Shown here: positions 1-5,302 of the stretch, in pieces
Numbering within the stretch: the stretch's first letter is position 1
How the letters are laid out: each line of letters begins with the position of its first letter
Origin: Actinomycetota bacterium
Lineage (GTDB): Bacteria > Actinomycetota > Actinomycetes > Nanopelagicales > Nanopelagicaceae
Length of the DNA: 7,941 nt
Assembly (NCBI GenBank): GCA_947381255.1
Contig: CANCUC010000032.1
Location: forward strand, 1-7,941
Direction: 5' to 3'
Notes under the pieces: generated by a model
Seen by the model: only the letters and a program-made list of their open reading frames with translations
What the model was told of the DNA's origin: nothing
Databases searched by the model: none
Made by a program: the position numbers and the translations under genes

Positions 1-299
1 ATATCCGACCACCACTCGCCCTCTTTGCGATCTGCGACTGGGGTTTGAAGTGGCTTGCAAAGATCCCACCAACGCTGAGTTGTTGGATCTTCAGCCATCT
101 TCGCCATATCTCCCTCAAAATCACTACCGACATATTCGAAGTAGGAGAAGAGGATTTCGCCATAGCGATAGATGGAGTAATTGCGAATATTGCTCTTGTA
201 AATCTGAGCTAGGACATCGGGCCAGACATCTGCATGGAGGCGCTCGTACTCCTCGCGGTGCTCAGGCTTCATTCCAATGACGGATGCGAAACGTTGCAT
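1..299 (-). CDS. L-rhamnose/L-fucose mutarotase (RhaM family), 3' end cut by window
   Basis: The protein interconverts the alpha and beta anomers of a 6-deoxy hexose so that the anomer-specific dehydrogenase is supplied; it is a small cytoplasmic dimeric ferredoxin-like enzyme in its family (COG3254). The reverse strand reads MQRFASVIGMKPEHREEYER at the N-terminus, then LHADVWPDVL, an IRNYSIYRYG segment and a QRWWDL segment near residues 75-80. Tyr18 and His22 fall at the positions known as catalytic in E. coli RhaM, and Trp26, Trp77 and Trp78 match the conserved tryptophans. Ninety-nine codons are open and the frame leaves the window before a stop; the family usually has 100-115 residues, so only a few codons are missing. 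The start follows a GAAGGGA ribosome site with a 6-nt spacer and lies 3 nt after the lactonase stop. Whether the natural sugar is L-rhamnose or L-fucose cannot be decided from the sequence; the neighbouring L-fucose-dehydrogenase-like gene favours fucose. Confidence 0.93.
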   Translation of the reverse strand, partial: MQRFASVIGMKPEHREEYERLHADVWPDVLAQIYKSNIRNYSIYRYGEILFSYFEYVGSDFEGDMAKMAEDPTTQRWWDLCKPLQTPVADRKEGEWWSD

Positions 300-302
300 G
301 AT

Positions 303-1169
303 CTATCCCTTCAATCCATAAACATGGTTAGCGGTCTTACTTTTAATCCATACTTGGTCGCTCTCGCTGTAGTTGGCGAGTGCAGCAACTTGCGCATGCC
401 AAACATCCACATAGTTATTCATGAGAATGATCACCGGCCAATCACCACCGAGAAGAATTCGCTTGGCACCAAAGGAGGTAACCATGTGGTCAACATATGG
501 TTGCCAATCCGCGACGGTCCACCCGGCTGCCGAGGCGGTATTTAGACCAGAGAACTTTCCGTAGACATTTGGATACTGTCCAAGTTCTGCCATCTGACTT
601 GCCCACGGTTCCATAACTTTGCCTGCAATATTTGGCTTGGCAAAGTGATCGATGACGATTTTTAATTTTGGAAATTTTTGAGCGAGTATCGCAACATTCG
701 CAAGATGAGCTTCATTGACAGCTACATAATCAAATGCCAATCCGCTCTCTTCGACAATCTCAAGAGTCTTGAGAACACTTGGCCGCAAGATCCACTTATC
801 ATCAGATTCATACTTCTTATCTGCATAGTTATGCGTCAAATTTCTCACACCTTTAAAGTATTTATCCTTAGAGAATATCTTGAGCGCTCGAGCTGCCTCA
901 GCGGTTCTATCGAGCGGGATGAAACCTACGACTCCTTGTACAAAATCATATTTGTGAGCAACGTCGAGCATGTAGAAAGTATCTTCATAGGTATCAGCTG
1001 CTTGTACGAGGACACTTCCAGTAACTCCCGAGGGGCCGATCTCTGGTTGTAACCGTTCCGGTGTGAAATCGTCATAGATCACTCCATATGCGGGTTCAAT
1101 CCAGTCATACGCACGCTCACTCATGACCCACAAGTGTTGATGCGAATCAATCAACTCATGATTACTCAT
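303..1169 (-). CDS. Amidohydrolase family 2 protein, probable sugar lactonase (L-fuconolactonase type, COG3618)
   Basis: This 288-residue protein is a TIM-barrel amidohydrolase of the PF04909/COG3618 group, whose characterised members hydrolyse L-fucono-1,5-lactone, L-rhamnono-lactone or related aldonolactones to the open acid in the cytoplasm. Visible motifs are DSHQHLW at residues 8-14 (His10 and His12 of the metal-type HxH), GVRNLTH at 107-113, VIDHFAKP at 172-179 (His175), KFSGL at 205-209 and GGDWPV at 241-246 (Asp243, the conserved catalytic aspartate). Length is normal for the family and no signal peptide is seen. The ATG is preceded by AAGGAG with a 7-nt spacer inside the only real gap of the cluster, 14 nt after the RraA-like gene; the mutarotase begins 3 nt downstream. 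The combination with a mutarotase and an L-fucose-dehydrogenase-like reductase supports the lactonase role. The exact lactone is not certain, and some family members act on other ring-opened or decarboxylated substrates. Confidence 0.88.
   Translation of the reverse strand: MSNHELIDSHQHLWVMSERAYDWIEPAYGVIYDDFTPERLQPEIGPSGVTGSVLVQAADTYEDTFYMLDVAHKYDFVQGVVGFIPLDRTAEAARALKIFSKDKYFKGVRNLTHNYADKKYESDDKWILRPSVLKTLEIVEESGLAFDYVAVNEAHLANVAILAQKFPKLKIVIDHFAKPNIAGKVMEPWASQMAELGQYPNVYGKFSGLNTASAAGWTVADWQPYVDHMVTSFGAKRILLGGDWPVIILMNNYVDVWHAQVAALANYSESDQVWIKSKTANHVYGLKG
306..312 (-). promoter_or_regulatory. Ribosome binding site of the mutarotase gene
   Basis: The minus strand reads GAAGGGA, overlapping the last codons of the lactonase gene, followed by a 6-nt spacer and ATG at 299. 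It fixes the start of the mutarotase even though the gene itself runs off the window. Confidence 0.7.
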
Positions 1170-1176
1170 TTTTACT

Positions 1177-1182
1177 CTCCTT
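1177..1182 (-). promoter_or_regulatory. Ribosome binding site of the lactonase gene
   Basis: AAGGAG lies in the 14-nt gap after the RraA-like gene, 7 nt before ATG at 1169. It is the best Shine-Dalgarno match of the window and the only one placed wholly between genes, so this gene probably initiates independently rather than by coupling. Confidence 0.8.
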
Positions 1183-1183
1183 C

Positions 1184-1831
1184 TTAGAGTAGATGGTGCT
1201 TATCCCATGCTTCTCGGACGGTACTTCCTGCCTTCAAATCGATAAGGACATGATTTTCTGCCTGCGCTCTGGCATTCGCAGCGGCAAAGACTTCGCTAAT
1301 GGCAAAATGCGGAACAACGACCACGCCATCAATATCTGCGATAACAAAATCCCCTGGCGCGACACTTACGCCCCCGCAAATCACATTGGCACGGACGCGG
1401 CTTACCTTCATACGACCTTTATAGTCATATGGAAGTGAACCAACTCCAAATGCTCCAAATCCCACTCCAAAGATCTCATTGACATCGCGAAGTGGGCCAT
1501 CACTAATTACTCCGGTCGCTCCGCGAAGTTTGGCGGCAGTTGAAAATAGCTCGCCCCAAAAGGCAGAGAGTTGACTTTGCCCCGTCGCGACAATCGCAAC
1601 TTCACCTGGCTGAAGCGAATCCAGATATTCAATTGCAGGGGCGTATGGATCTTGAGGGTCATATTCCGATGATGGTTCAAATTCGATAGTGGCCGCGTAC
1701 CCCATCACCTTCATCGTGCGATCTAGGGGTCGAATGCTTGGAATCATCACATTGCTGCGGATTCCAAGTAAATCCAAAGAATCTGAGATCATCGCCGATC
1801 TCACGGATGGATGTAGTTGAATCTCGCTCAT
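1184..1831 (-). CDS. RraA-family protein, probable metal-dependent aldolase or decarboxylase
   Basis: This 215-residue protein belongs to the RraA / 4-hydroxy-4-methyl-2-oxoglutarate aldolase fold. Characterised catalytic members are divalent-metal enzymes that release pyruvate from a 2-oxo acid or decarboxylate oxaloacetate. The core signature is clear: SAFWGELFSTAAKLRGA at residues 89-105, then ISDGPLRD at 109-116, with Arg115 (substrate) and Asp116 (metal) of the DGxxRD motif, and ADIDGVVVVP at 165-174. It is about 50 residues longer than E. coli RraA (161 aa), with a long N-terminal part and a helix-rich C-terminal tail (REAWDKHHLL), as is usual for family members in sugar-acid clusters. 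The start overlaps the MaoC-like stop in ATGA and has GGTGGA upstream. In this context it may cleave a 2-keto-3-deoxy acid to pyruvate and an aldehyde; this is inference. A role as RNase E inhibitor is unlikely here. Confidence 0.88.
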   Translation of the reverse strand: MSEIQLHPSVRSAMISDSLDLLGIRSNVMIPSIRPLDRTMKVMGYAATIEFEPSSEYDPQDPYAPAIEYLDSLQPGEVAIVATGQSQLSAFWGELFSTAAKLRGATGVISDGPLRDVNEIFGVGFGAFGVGSLPYDYKGRMKVSRVRANVICGGVSVAPGDFVIADIDGVVVVPHFAISEVFAAANARAQAENHVLIDLKAGSTVREAWDKHHLL

Positions 1832-2265
1832 TTTTTATCCACCAAATAGATATGTGTAAATGCCATCACGGTATTTCCCTCCTGGTTTGTCACCACAACG
1901 TTCTCGTCAATGAAGCCATAGTTCTCTGGATTCTTGGTGTGCTCACGCTTGGCGACAATCTCTGAGTGCGCTTGAATGGTGTCATCTATAAATACCGGAG
2001 CTATGAAGCGAACCCGGTCATAGCCATAACTCATCGCTGCTTCATTGATTTCATCGGCAAGTGTTCCAACAGCTACAGAGAGAACTAATGTGCCGTGTGC
2101 CATTCGCTTCTTAAATGGTTGAGTAGCACACCATTCAGCATCCATGTGGTGTGGGTAGAAATCACCGGTCTCTTTTGCGTGGACCAAAATATCCTCGGCG
2201 CCAATGGAGCGCGCAGGGCCAGTGCGTTTGGAACCGATCACAAACTCGTCCCAGACTTGCCTCAT
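1828..2265 (-). CDS. MaoC-like hotdog-fold dehydratase/hydratase
   Basis: This 145-residue protein has the single hotdog domain of the MaoC / (R)-specific enoyl-CoA hydratase family, which adds or removes water at the 2,3 position of acyl-CoA thioesters. The hydratase-2 signature is readable: the region from Asp35 through His40 (GDFYPHHMD) contains the conserved catalytic Asp and His, followed by PFKKRMAHGTL at residues 50-60 and the conserved RVRFIAPV strand at 85-91. The C-terminal half carries a second strand set ending AFTHIYLVDKK. There is no signal peptide. The start ATGA overlaps the stop of the solute-binding-like gene and has AAGGA 6 nt upstream; its own stop overlaps the RraA-like start in the same way. 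Close MaoC relatives act in fatty-acid, PHA and dicarboxylic-acid metabolism. No CoA-transferase, ligase or acyl-CoA dehydrogenase is in the window, so the substrate is unknown and need not be a 6-deoxy sugar derivative. Confidence 0.9.
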   Translation of the reverse strand: MRQVWDEFVIGSKRTGPARSIGAEDILVHAKETGDFYPHHMDAEWCATQPFKKRMAHGTLVLSVAVGTLADEINEAAMSYGYDRVRFIAPVFIDDTIQAHSEIVAKREHTKNPENYGFIDENVVVTNQEGNTVMAFTHIYLVDKK

Positions 2266-3392
2266 CGCGATTCCTTAATGTAGATCGCAAAAGTATTCTC
2301 GATTGCATCAAGATCCGAAAGAGTAAATTTTTTTGCGGTGAGAGCCGAGTGAATAATCTGCGATGTTGCGAACTGAACCTCCGGCCAACCGTAAATACGT
2401 GGTCGAACCCATGCCCGCTCTAAGGTACGCAGGGTATTTGCGAAAAAATTATGTGTTGAGTCATTAACCCGCGCACTCTTCCATGCGGCGAGATTTCCTG
2501 GCTGCCCCCCGGCATCAACATATGAGGTTGATTGAATATCGGGAGATGAGAGAAGGAGAGCGATTTGTGCAGCCAACTCTGGATTCGAGGAGCGCTTTGA
2601 AACCGCTATCCCGGCTCCCCCTAACTGCGATCCTGCCGCCTGGCCATCAAAGGATGGAACATCGTCGTAAGCCAAGAGGTGATCTCTAAATCCCGGTTTT
2701 GAGTAGTTGCTGTAGCCATACATGCAGATTCCATAAGCATATTTATCCTCTTGAGCAAGGATTTCAGCGATCTGGATGGGGTTGCTTGTGAGGCAGAAAT
2801 CAGGAACTAGAGCTGAGAGATCAATCATCAGCTCTAGAACTTCTGCAGCTACCTTCTTATCTATATAGCTCTCCTTGCTTGCTAATGGCGCCTCGCGTTG
2901 CGCCATTAGCGTGGCAAAGGTGCTAAATGCATCCACCGGCTTTTGTGACCAGAGCAGAGTTCCACCCTTTGCGAATTCAAACACTTCATCCCAGAAGATC
3001 GGAGCTCGATCAGCCTTATCGGGTCTGAAAGCTGAAACTTGCGCCGCAGTATCAATTGCCAAGGCCCATTGTTTGCCTTGGTATTGATAACTCGAATGCG
3101 ATTGCCCGACACTGGTCTTACTCAGAAGCTCTAGCTCAGAACTGCTCAATAGCTCATCGAAGGCAATCACCGTATCTGAGTGAACTGCATCTGGGACATG
3201 GGGGTGATCAATAATCATTAGATCATATTCGTTGTAAAACTCAACAATGGGCTGATCCCCGAAAGCCAGAAGTGAACGCGCATCCCAATTAACGGTGGCC
3301 CTAATTTTCTCAAGAAGAAGCGGATTTGAATTTACAACTGAATCAAGTCCACGGGGATGATCCCACGTCATTCCTCTAAGAGAGTTAGGCAT
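2262..3392 (-). CDS. Solute-binding-fold protein (family 1, MalE-like) lacking a signal peptide
   Basis: The 376-residue product resembles ABC-transporter extracellular solute-binding proteins of family 1. It has a starting strand LRGMTWDHPRG at residues 5-15, a YDLMIIDHPHV segment at 56-66, the lobe-crossing LGGAGIAVSKRSSNPELAA at 257-275 that is typical of MalE-like proteins, and DAGGQPGN at 293-300. It has no hydrophobic leader, no lipobox and no twin-arginine motif. An in-frame TAG at 3426-3428, only 11 codons before the ATG, with no ATG, GTG or TTG between, means that no leader is hidden upstream. The product is therefore predicted to stay in the cytoplasm. The ATG lies 1 nt after the esterase stop with a weak CAGG site, so translation is probably coupled; its stop overlaps the MaoC-like start. 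No permease or ATPase gene is present. From memory, other signal-less proteins with the TWDHPRG and IDHPHV motifs exist and are annotated as transporter components; their true role is unknown to me. Confidence 0.82.
   Translation of the reverse strand: MPNSLRGMTWDHPRGLDSVVNSNPLLLEKIRATVNWDARSLLAFGDQPIVEFYNEYDLMIIDHPHVPDAVHSDTVIAFDELLSSSELELLSKTSVGQSHSSYQYQGKQWALAIDTAAQVSAFRPDKADRAPIFWDEVFEFAKGGTLLWSQKPVDAFSTFATLMAQREAPLASKESYIDKKVAAEVLELMIDLSALVPDFCLTSNPIQIAEILAQEDKYAYGICMYGYSNYSKPGFRDHLLAYDDVPSFDGQAAGSQLGGAGIAVSKRSSNPELAAQIALLLSSPDIQSTSYVDAGGQPGNLAAWKSARVNDSTHNFFANTLRTLERAWVRPRIYGWPEVQFATSQIIHSALTAKKFTLSDLDAIENTFAIYIKESR
2881..2910. repeat. Perfect 11-bp inverted repeat with 8-nt loop inside the solute-binding-like gene
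   Basis: GCTAATGGCGC at 2881-2891 is exactly repeated in inverse at 2900-2910 (GCGCCATTAGC), with an 8-nt loop at 2892-2899. In the minus-strand mRNA it would form a strong hairpin across codons for LMAQREAPLA (about residues 162-171 of the protein). No T-run follows on the minus strand, so it does not look like an intrinsic terminator. It may be a pause or mRNA-processing element, a protein-binding palindrome, or a coincidence of codon choice. Confidence 0.75.
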
Positions 3393-3393
3393 A

Positions 3394-4326
3394 CTAAGCC
3401 TGCAGGATGTTATTAATTGATTCGGCTAGGAATTTTCTGGCAACAATGCCTTCATCGATTGCACTTCCGTAGTTAAAGAAACCATGGATCATTCCAGGAT
3501 AATTCTTATAGGTAACCGGAACTCCGCCTGAACGCAATTTCTCGGCATACTCCACGCCATCGTCATGCAACACATCAAATTCAGCGGTAATAAGCACAGC
3601 AGGTGCTAGATCGCTGAAATTTGTGGCGCTTAGCGGCACTGCATATGGATTATTGAAATCTGCTGGTCCATTTAAGTATTGCTCCCACAACCATTTCATA
3701 GAGTTTCGGGTCAAGCCATAATCATCAGCGTTGGCGAGATAGGAAGCGGTCTCAAAGTTAAGCCCATTACATGGATAGATAAGCATTTGATAAGCCAGCG
3801 CATGTGTACCCACATCCCGAATCTTGTGCGCAACACCCGATGCCAGGTTTCCGCCGGCGCTGTCTCCGCCAATTCCAATCTTTGCGGGATTTACGTTGAA
3901 CTCAGCTGCATGCTCATGCATCCAGAGAAAGGCTTCGTAGCAATCATCAAACGGGGTTGGATATTTATGCTCCGGCGCTTTTTGATAGTTAATTGCAATA
4001 ATCACAGAGTTGGTGAGCACAGCCATATCTTGAAGCTGCGCATCATATTTATTGATGTAGTTAAGAACCCAACCCCCACCGTGGTAATAAACCATGGCGT
4101 TGAATGGTCCCGCACCAGGAGGTTGGTAAATATTTGCAACCACATCTGCCGTTGGGGTTGTGATGTAACGCGTACTGATCGAAACATCATCTCGGAGTGG
4201 ACCTGAGAAGTCACGTGGCGTGTGGCCAGTGGCGCGAGCTTGCGTTGCTCCCATCACCGCAATCTCTGGAAGATTGGCTTTCGCAGCCTCGGCAAGAAAG
4301 GCAGCGCACTGTGGATGTAAAGGCAT
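3394..4326 (-). CDS. Alpha/beta hydrolase, hormone-sensitive-lipase (type IV) esterase family
   Basis: This 310-residue protein is a serine hydrolase of the HSL family, which cleaves short acyl esters and in some members lactones. It shows the oxyanion motif HGGGW at residues 82-86, the nucleophile motif GDSAGGN at 154-160 (Ser156), the acid EFDVLHDDG with Asp251, and PGMIHGFF with His281, so the triad is complete. Length is typical. No signal peptide is present, so it acts inside the cell. The frame stays open 44 codons further upstream to 4458, but that part overlaps the reductase gene; I chose the ATG at 4326 because it lies 1 nt after the reductase stop, has an AGAGGA site 8 nt upstream and gives the normal N-terminus for the family (MPLHPQCAAFLAEA). 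The stop is 1 nt before the solute-binding-like ATG. In context it could deacylate an esterified sugar or act on a lactone; the substrate is not shown by the sequence. Confidence 0.9.
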   Translation of the reverse strand: MPLHPQCAAFLAEAAKANLPEIAVMGATQARATGHTPRDFSGPLRDDVSISTRYITTPTADVVANIYQPPGAGPFNAMVYYHGGGWVLNYINKYDAQLQDMAVLTNSVIIAINYQKAPEHKYPTPFDDCYEAFLWMHEHAAEFNVNPAKIGIGGDSAGGNLASGVAHKIRDVGTHALAYQMLIYPCNGLNFETASYLANADDYGLTRNSMKWLWEQYLNGPADFNNPYAVPLSATNFSDLAPAVLITAEFDVLHDDGVEYAEKLRSGGVPVTYKNYPGMIHGFFNYGSAIDEGIVARKFLAESINNILQA

Positions 4327-4327
4327 A

Positions 4328-5302
4328 TTAAGAGTCCTCTCGTCTGTGCTTTGCGATGAGCGAATCAACAAGATCCCACGCAGTTTCTGGAACTTCTCTA
4401 TCGAAATTGGAGATGTTCTCTGCCAAAGATTTCGCACTTCTACATCCCACAACAACACACTTCACTGCCTCATGGCGCAGTGGGTATTGAATCGCGGCTT
4501 GCTGAAGTGTCACATCGAACTCGGCAAGTGCGCTTTGGAACTCCAAGGCACGTGCCACGATATGGGCAGGCGCTGGCTCGTAAAAGTAGTGTGAGTCTGG
4601 AGATGGATGGGCAAGTACTCCCGAATTGAATACTCCTACCGAAACGATTGATACGCCCTTCTTGAGGGCGGCCGGAAATAGTTCGTCAGCAGCGCTCTGA
4701 TCAAGCAAGGTATAACGTCCAGCATTCATTACGACATCGATATCGCATTCGTTGATCATTCTTGTTGGAATCTCGTTGTAGTTCATTCCAATTCCGATGG
4801 ATTTAACTAAACCCTCAGCGCGCAACTTCGCAAGTGCGGGATAGGCATAATTAATAGCATCATCTGGATAATCATCTGGGTCGTGAATATAGACGATGTC
4901 AATCGAGTCGATATTCATCCGCTCAAGACTCTCTTCGAATGAACGGCGAATACCCGCTTCCGAGTAATCATTTAATCGTTCTACAGAGTTATCCGCATCC
5001 AAGAAGAAGGAGTCTTCTTCCTTATCGGACGGAACTAGGAGTCGGCCCACCTTTGAAGAGAGAACCCAACTTCCTCGTGGGTACTTAGAAAGATACCTAC
5101 CTAAACGTTTTTCAGAGACGCCTTTTCCATAGTGTGGTGCGGTATCAAAGTATTGAATGCCAGATGAGATTGCCGCATCTATTAACTCTTGTCCCTCTTC
5201 ATCTGAGACAGATGAGTAGAGCCCACCGAGTTGCGCCGTGCCTAAGCCCAACTGCGATACAACTGCTCCACCTTTGAGGGTTGTTAATTGATCATGCTTC
5301 AT
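4328..5302 (-). CDS. Aldo/keto reductase, L-fucose dehydrogenase (D-threo-aldose 1-dehydrogenase) type
   Basis: This 324-residue cytoplasmic protein is an NAD(P)-dependent aldo/keto reductase. Relatives of this type oxidise L-fucose or D-threo-aldoses at C1 to the 1,5-lactone, and some act on pyridoxal. The barrel begins with LGLGTAQLGG at residues 18-27. The catalytic tetrad is complete: Asp53 and Tyr58 in YFDTAPHYG, Lys84 in SSKVG, and His140 in IVYIHDPDDYP. The cofactor segment VVVGCRSAKSLAENI is at 283-297. Length is normal. The ATG overlaps the dikinase stop in ATGA, with GAGAAGG 7 nt upstream; the esterase starts 1 nt after its stop. Together with the mutarotase and lactonase of the same cluster it forms the first three steps of oxidative 6-deoxy-sugar degradation. 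The substrate is inferred from similarity and context; a general aldose or pyridoxal dehydrogenase remains possible. Confidence 0.88.
   Translation of the reverse strand: MKHDQLTTLKGGAVVSQLGLGTAQLGGLYSSVSDEEGQELIDAAISSGIQYFDTAPHYGKGVSEKRLGRYLSKYPRGSWVLSSKVGRLLVPSDKEEDSFFLDADNSVERLNDYSEAGIRRSFEESLERMNIDSIDIVYIHDPDDYPDDAINYAYPALAKLRAEGLVKSIGIGMNYNEIPTRMINECDIDVVMNAGRYTLLDQSAADELFPAALKKGVSIVSVGVFNSGVLAHPSPDSHYFYEPAPAHIVARALEFQSALAEFDVTLQQAAIQYPLRHEAVKCVVVGCRSAKSLAENISNFDREVPETAWDLVDSLIAKHRREDS
4335..4340 (-). promoter_or_regulatory. Ribosome binding site that decides the esterase start
   Basis: AGAGGA, within the last codons of the reductase gene, is followed by an 8-nt spacer and ATG at 4326. 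It supports the 310-residue esterase rather than the 354-codon open frame that starts at 4458. Confidence 0.7.

Noticed and set aside
678..1052. Plus-strand open frame of 124 codons opposite the lactonase gene
   Set aside because: It is antisense to conserved lactonase coding sequence; the translation has no motif or plausible ribosome site that I can see.
1184..1831. Annotation as an RNase E activity regulator
   Set aside because: The intact DGxxRD motif, longer length and sugar-catabolic neighbours point to an enzyme; the regulator name comes from E. coli only.
3369..3371. Alternative start at Met8 of the solute-binding-like protein, preceded by AGAGGA
   Set aside because: The purine-rich site abuts the ATG almost directly, too close for normal initiation, and this start would remove part of the first strand (LRG) that I regard as part of the fold.
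3679..4206. Plus-strand open frame of 175 codons opposite the esterase gene
   Set aside because: It is antisense to a gene with a complete catalytic triad, has no recognisable domain, and its Cys/His/Ile-rich composition is typical of a shadow frame.
4327..4458. Forty-four extra N-terminal codons for the esterase
   Set aside because: They overlap the conserved C-terminal coding of the reductase, and a well-placed AGAGGA site and family-like N-terminus support ATG at 4326.
4220..4594. Plus-strand open frame of 124 codons across the reductase-esterase junction
   Set aside because: It is antisense to two clear genes and shows no family resemblance.
4654..4670. Possible terminator hairpin (CGCCCT, 5-nt loop, AGGGCG)
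   Set aside because: The stem is only 6 bp, lies inside the reductase gene and is not followed by a T-run on the minus strand.
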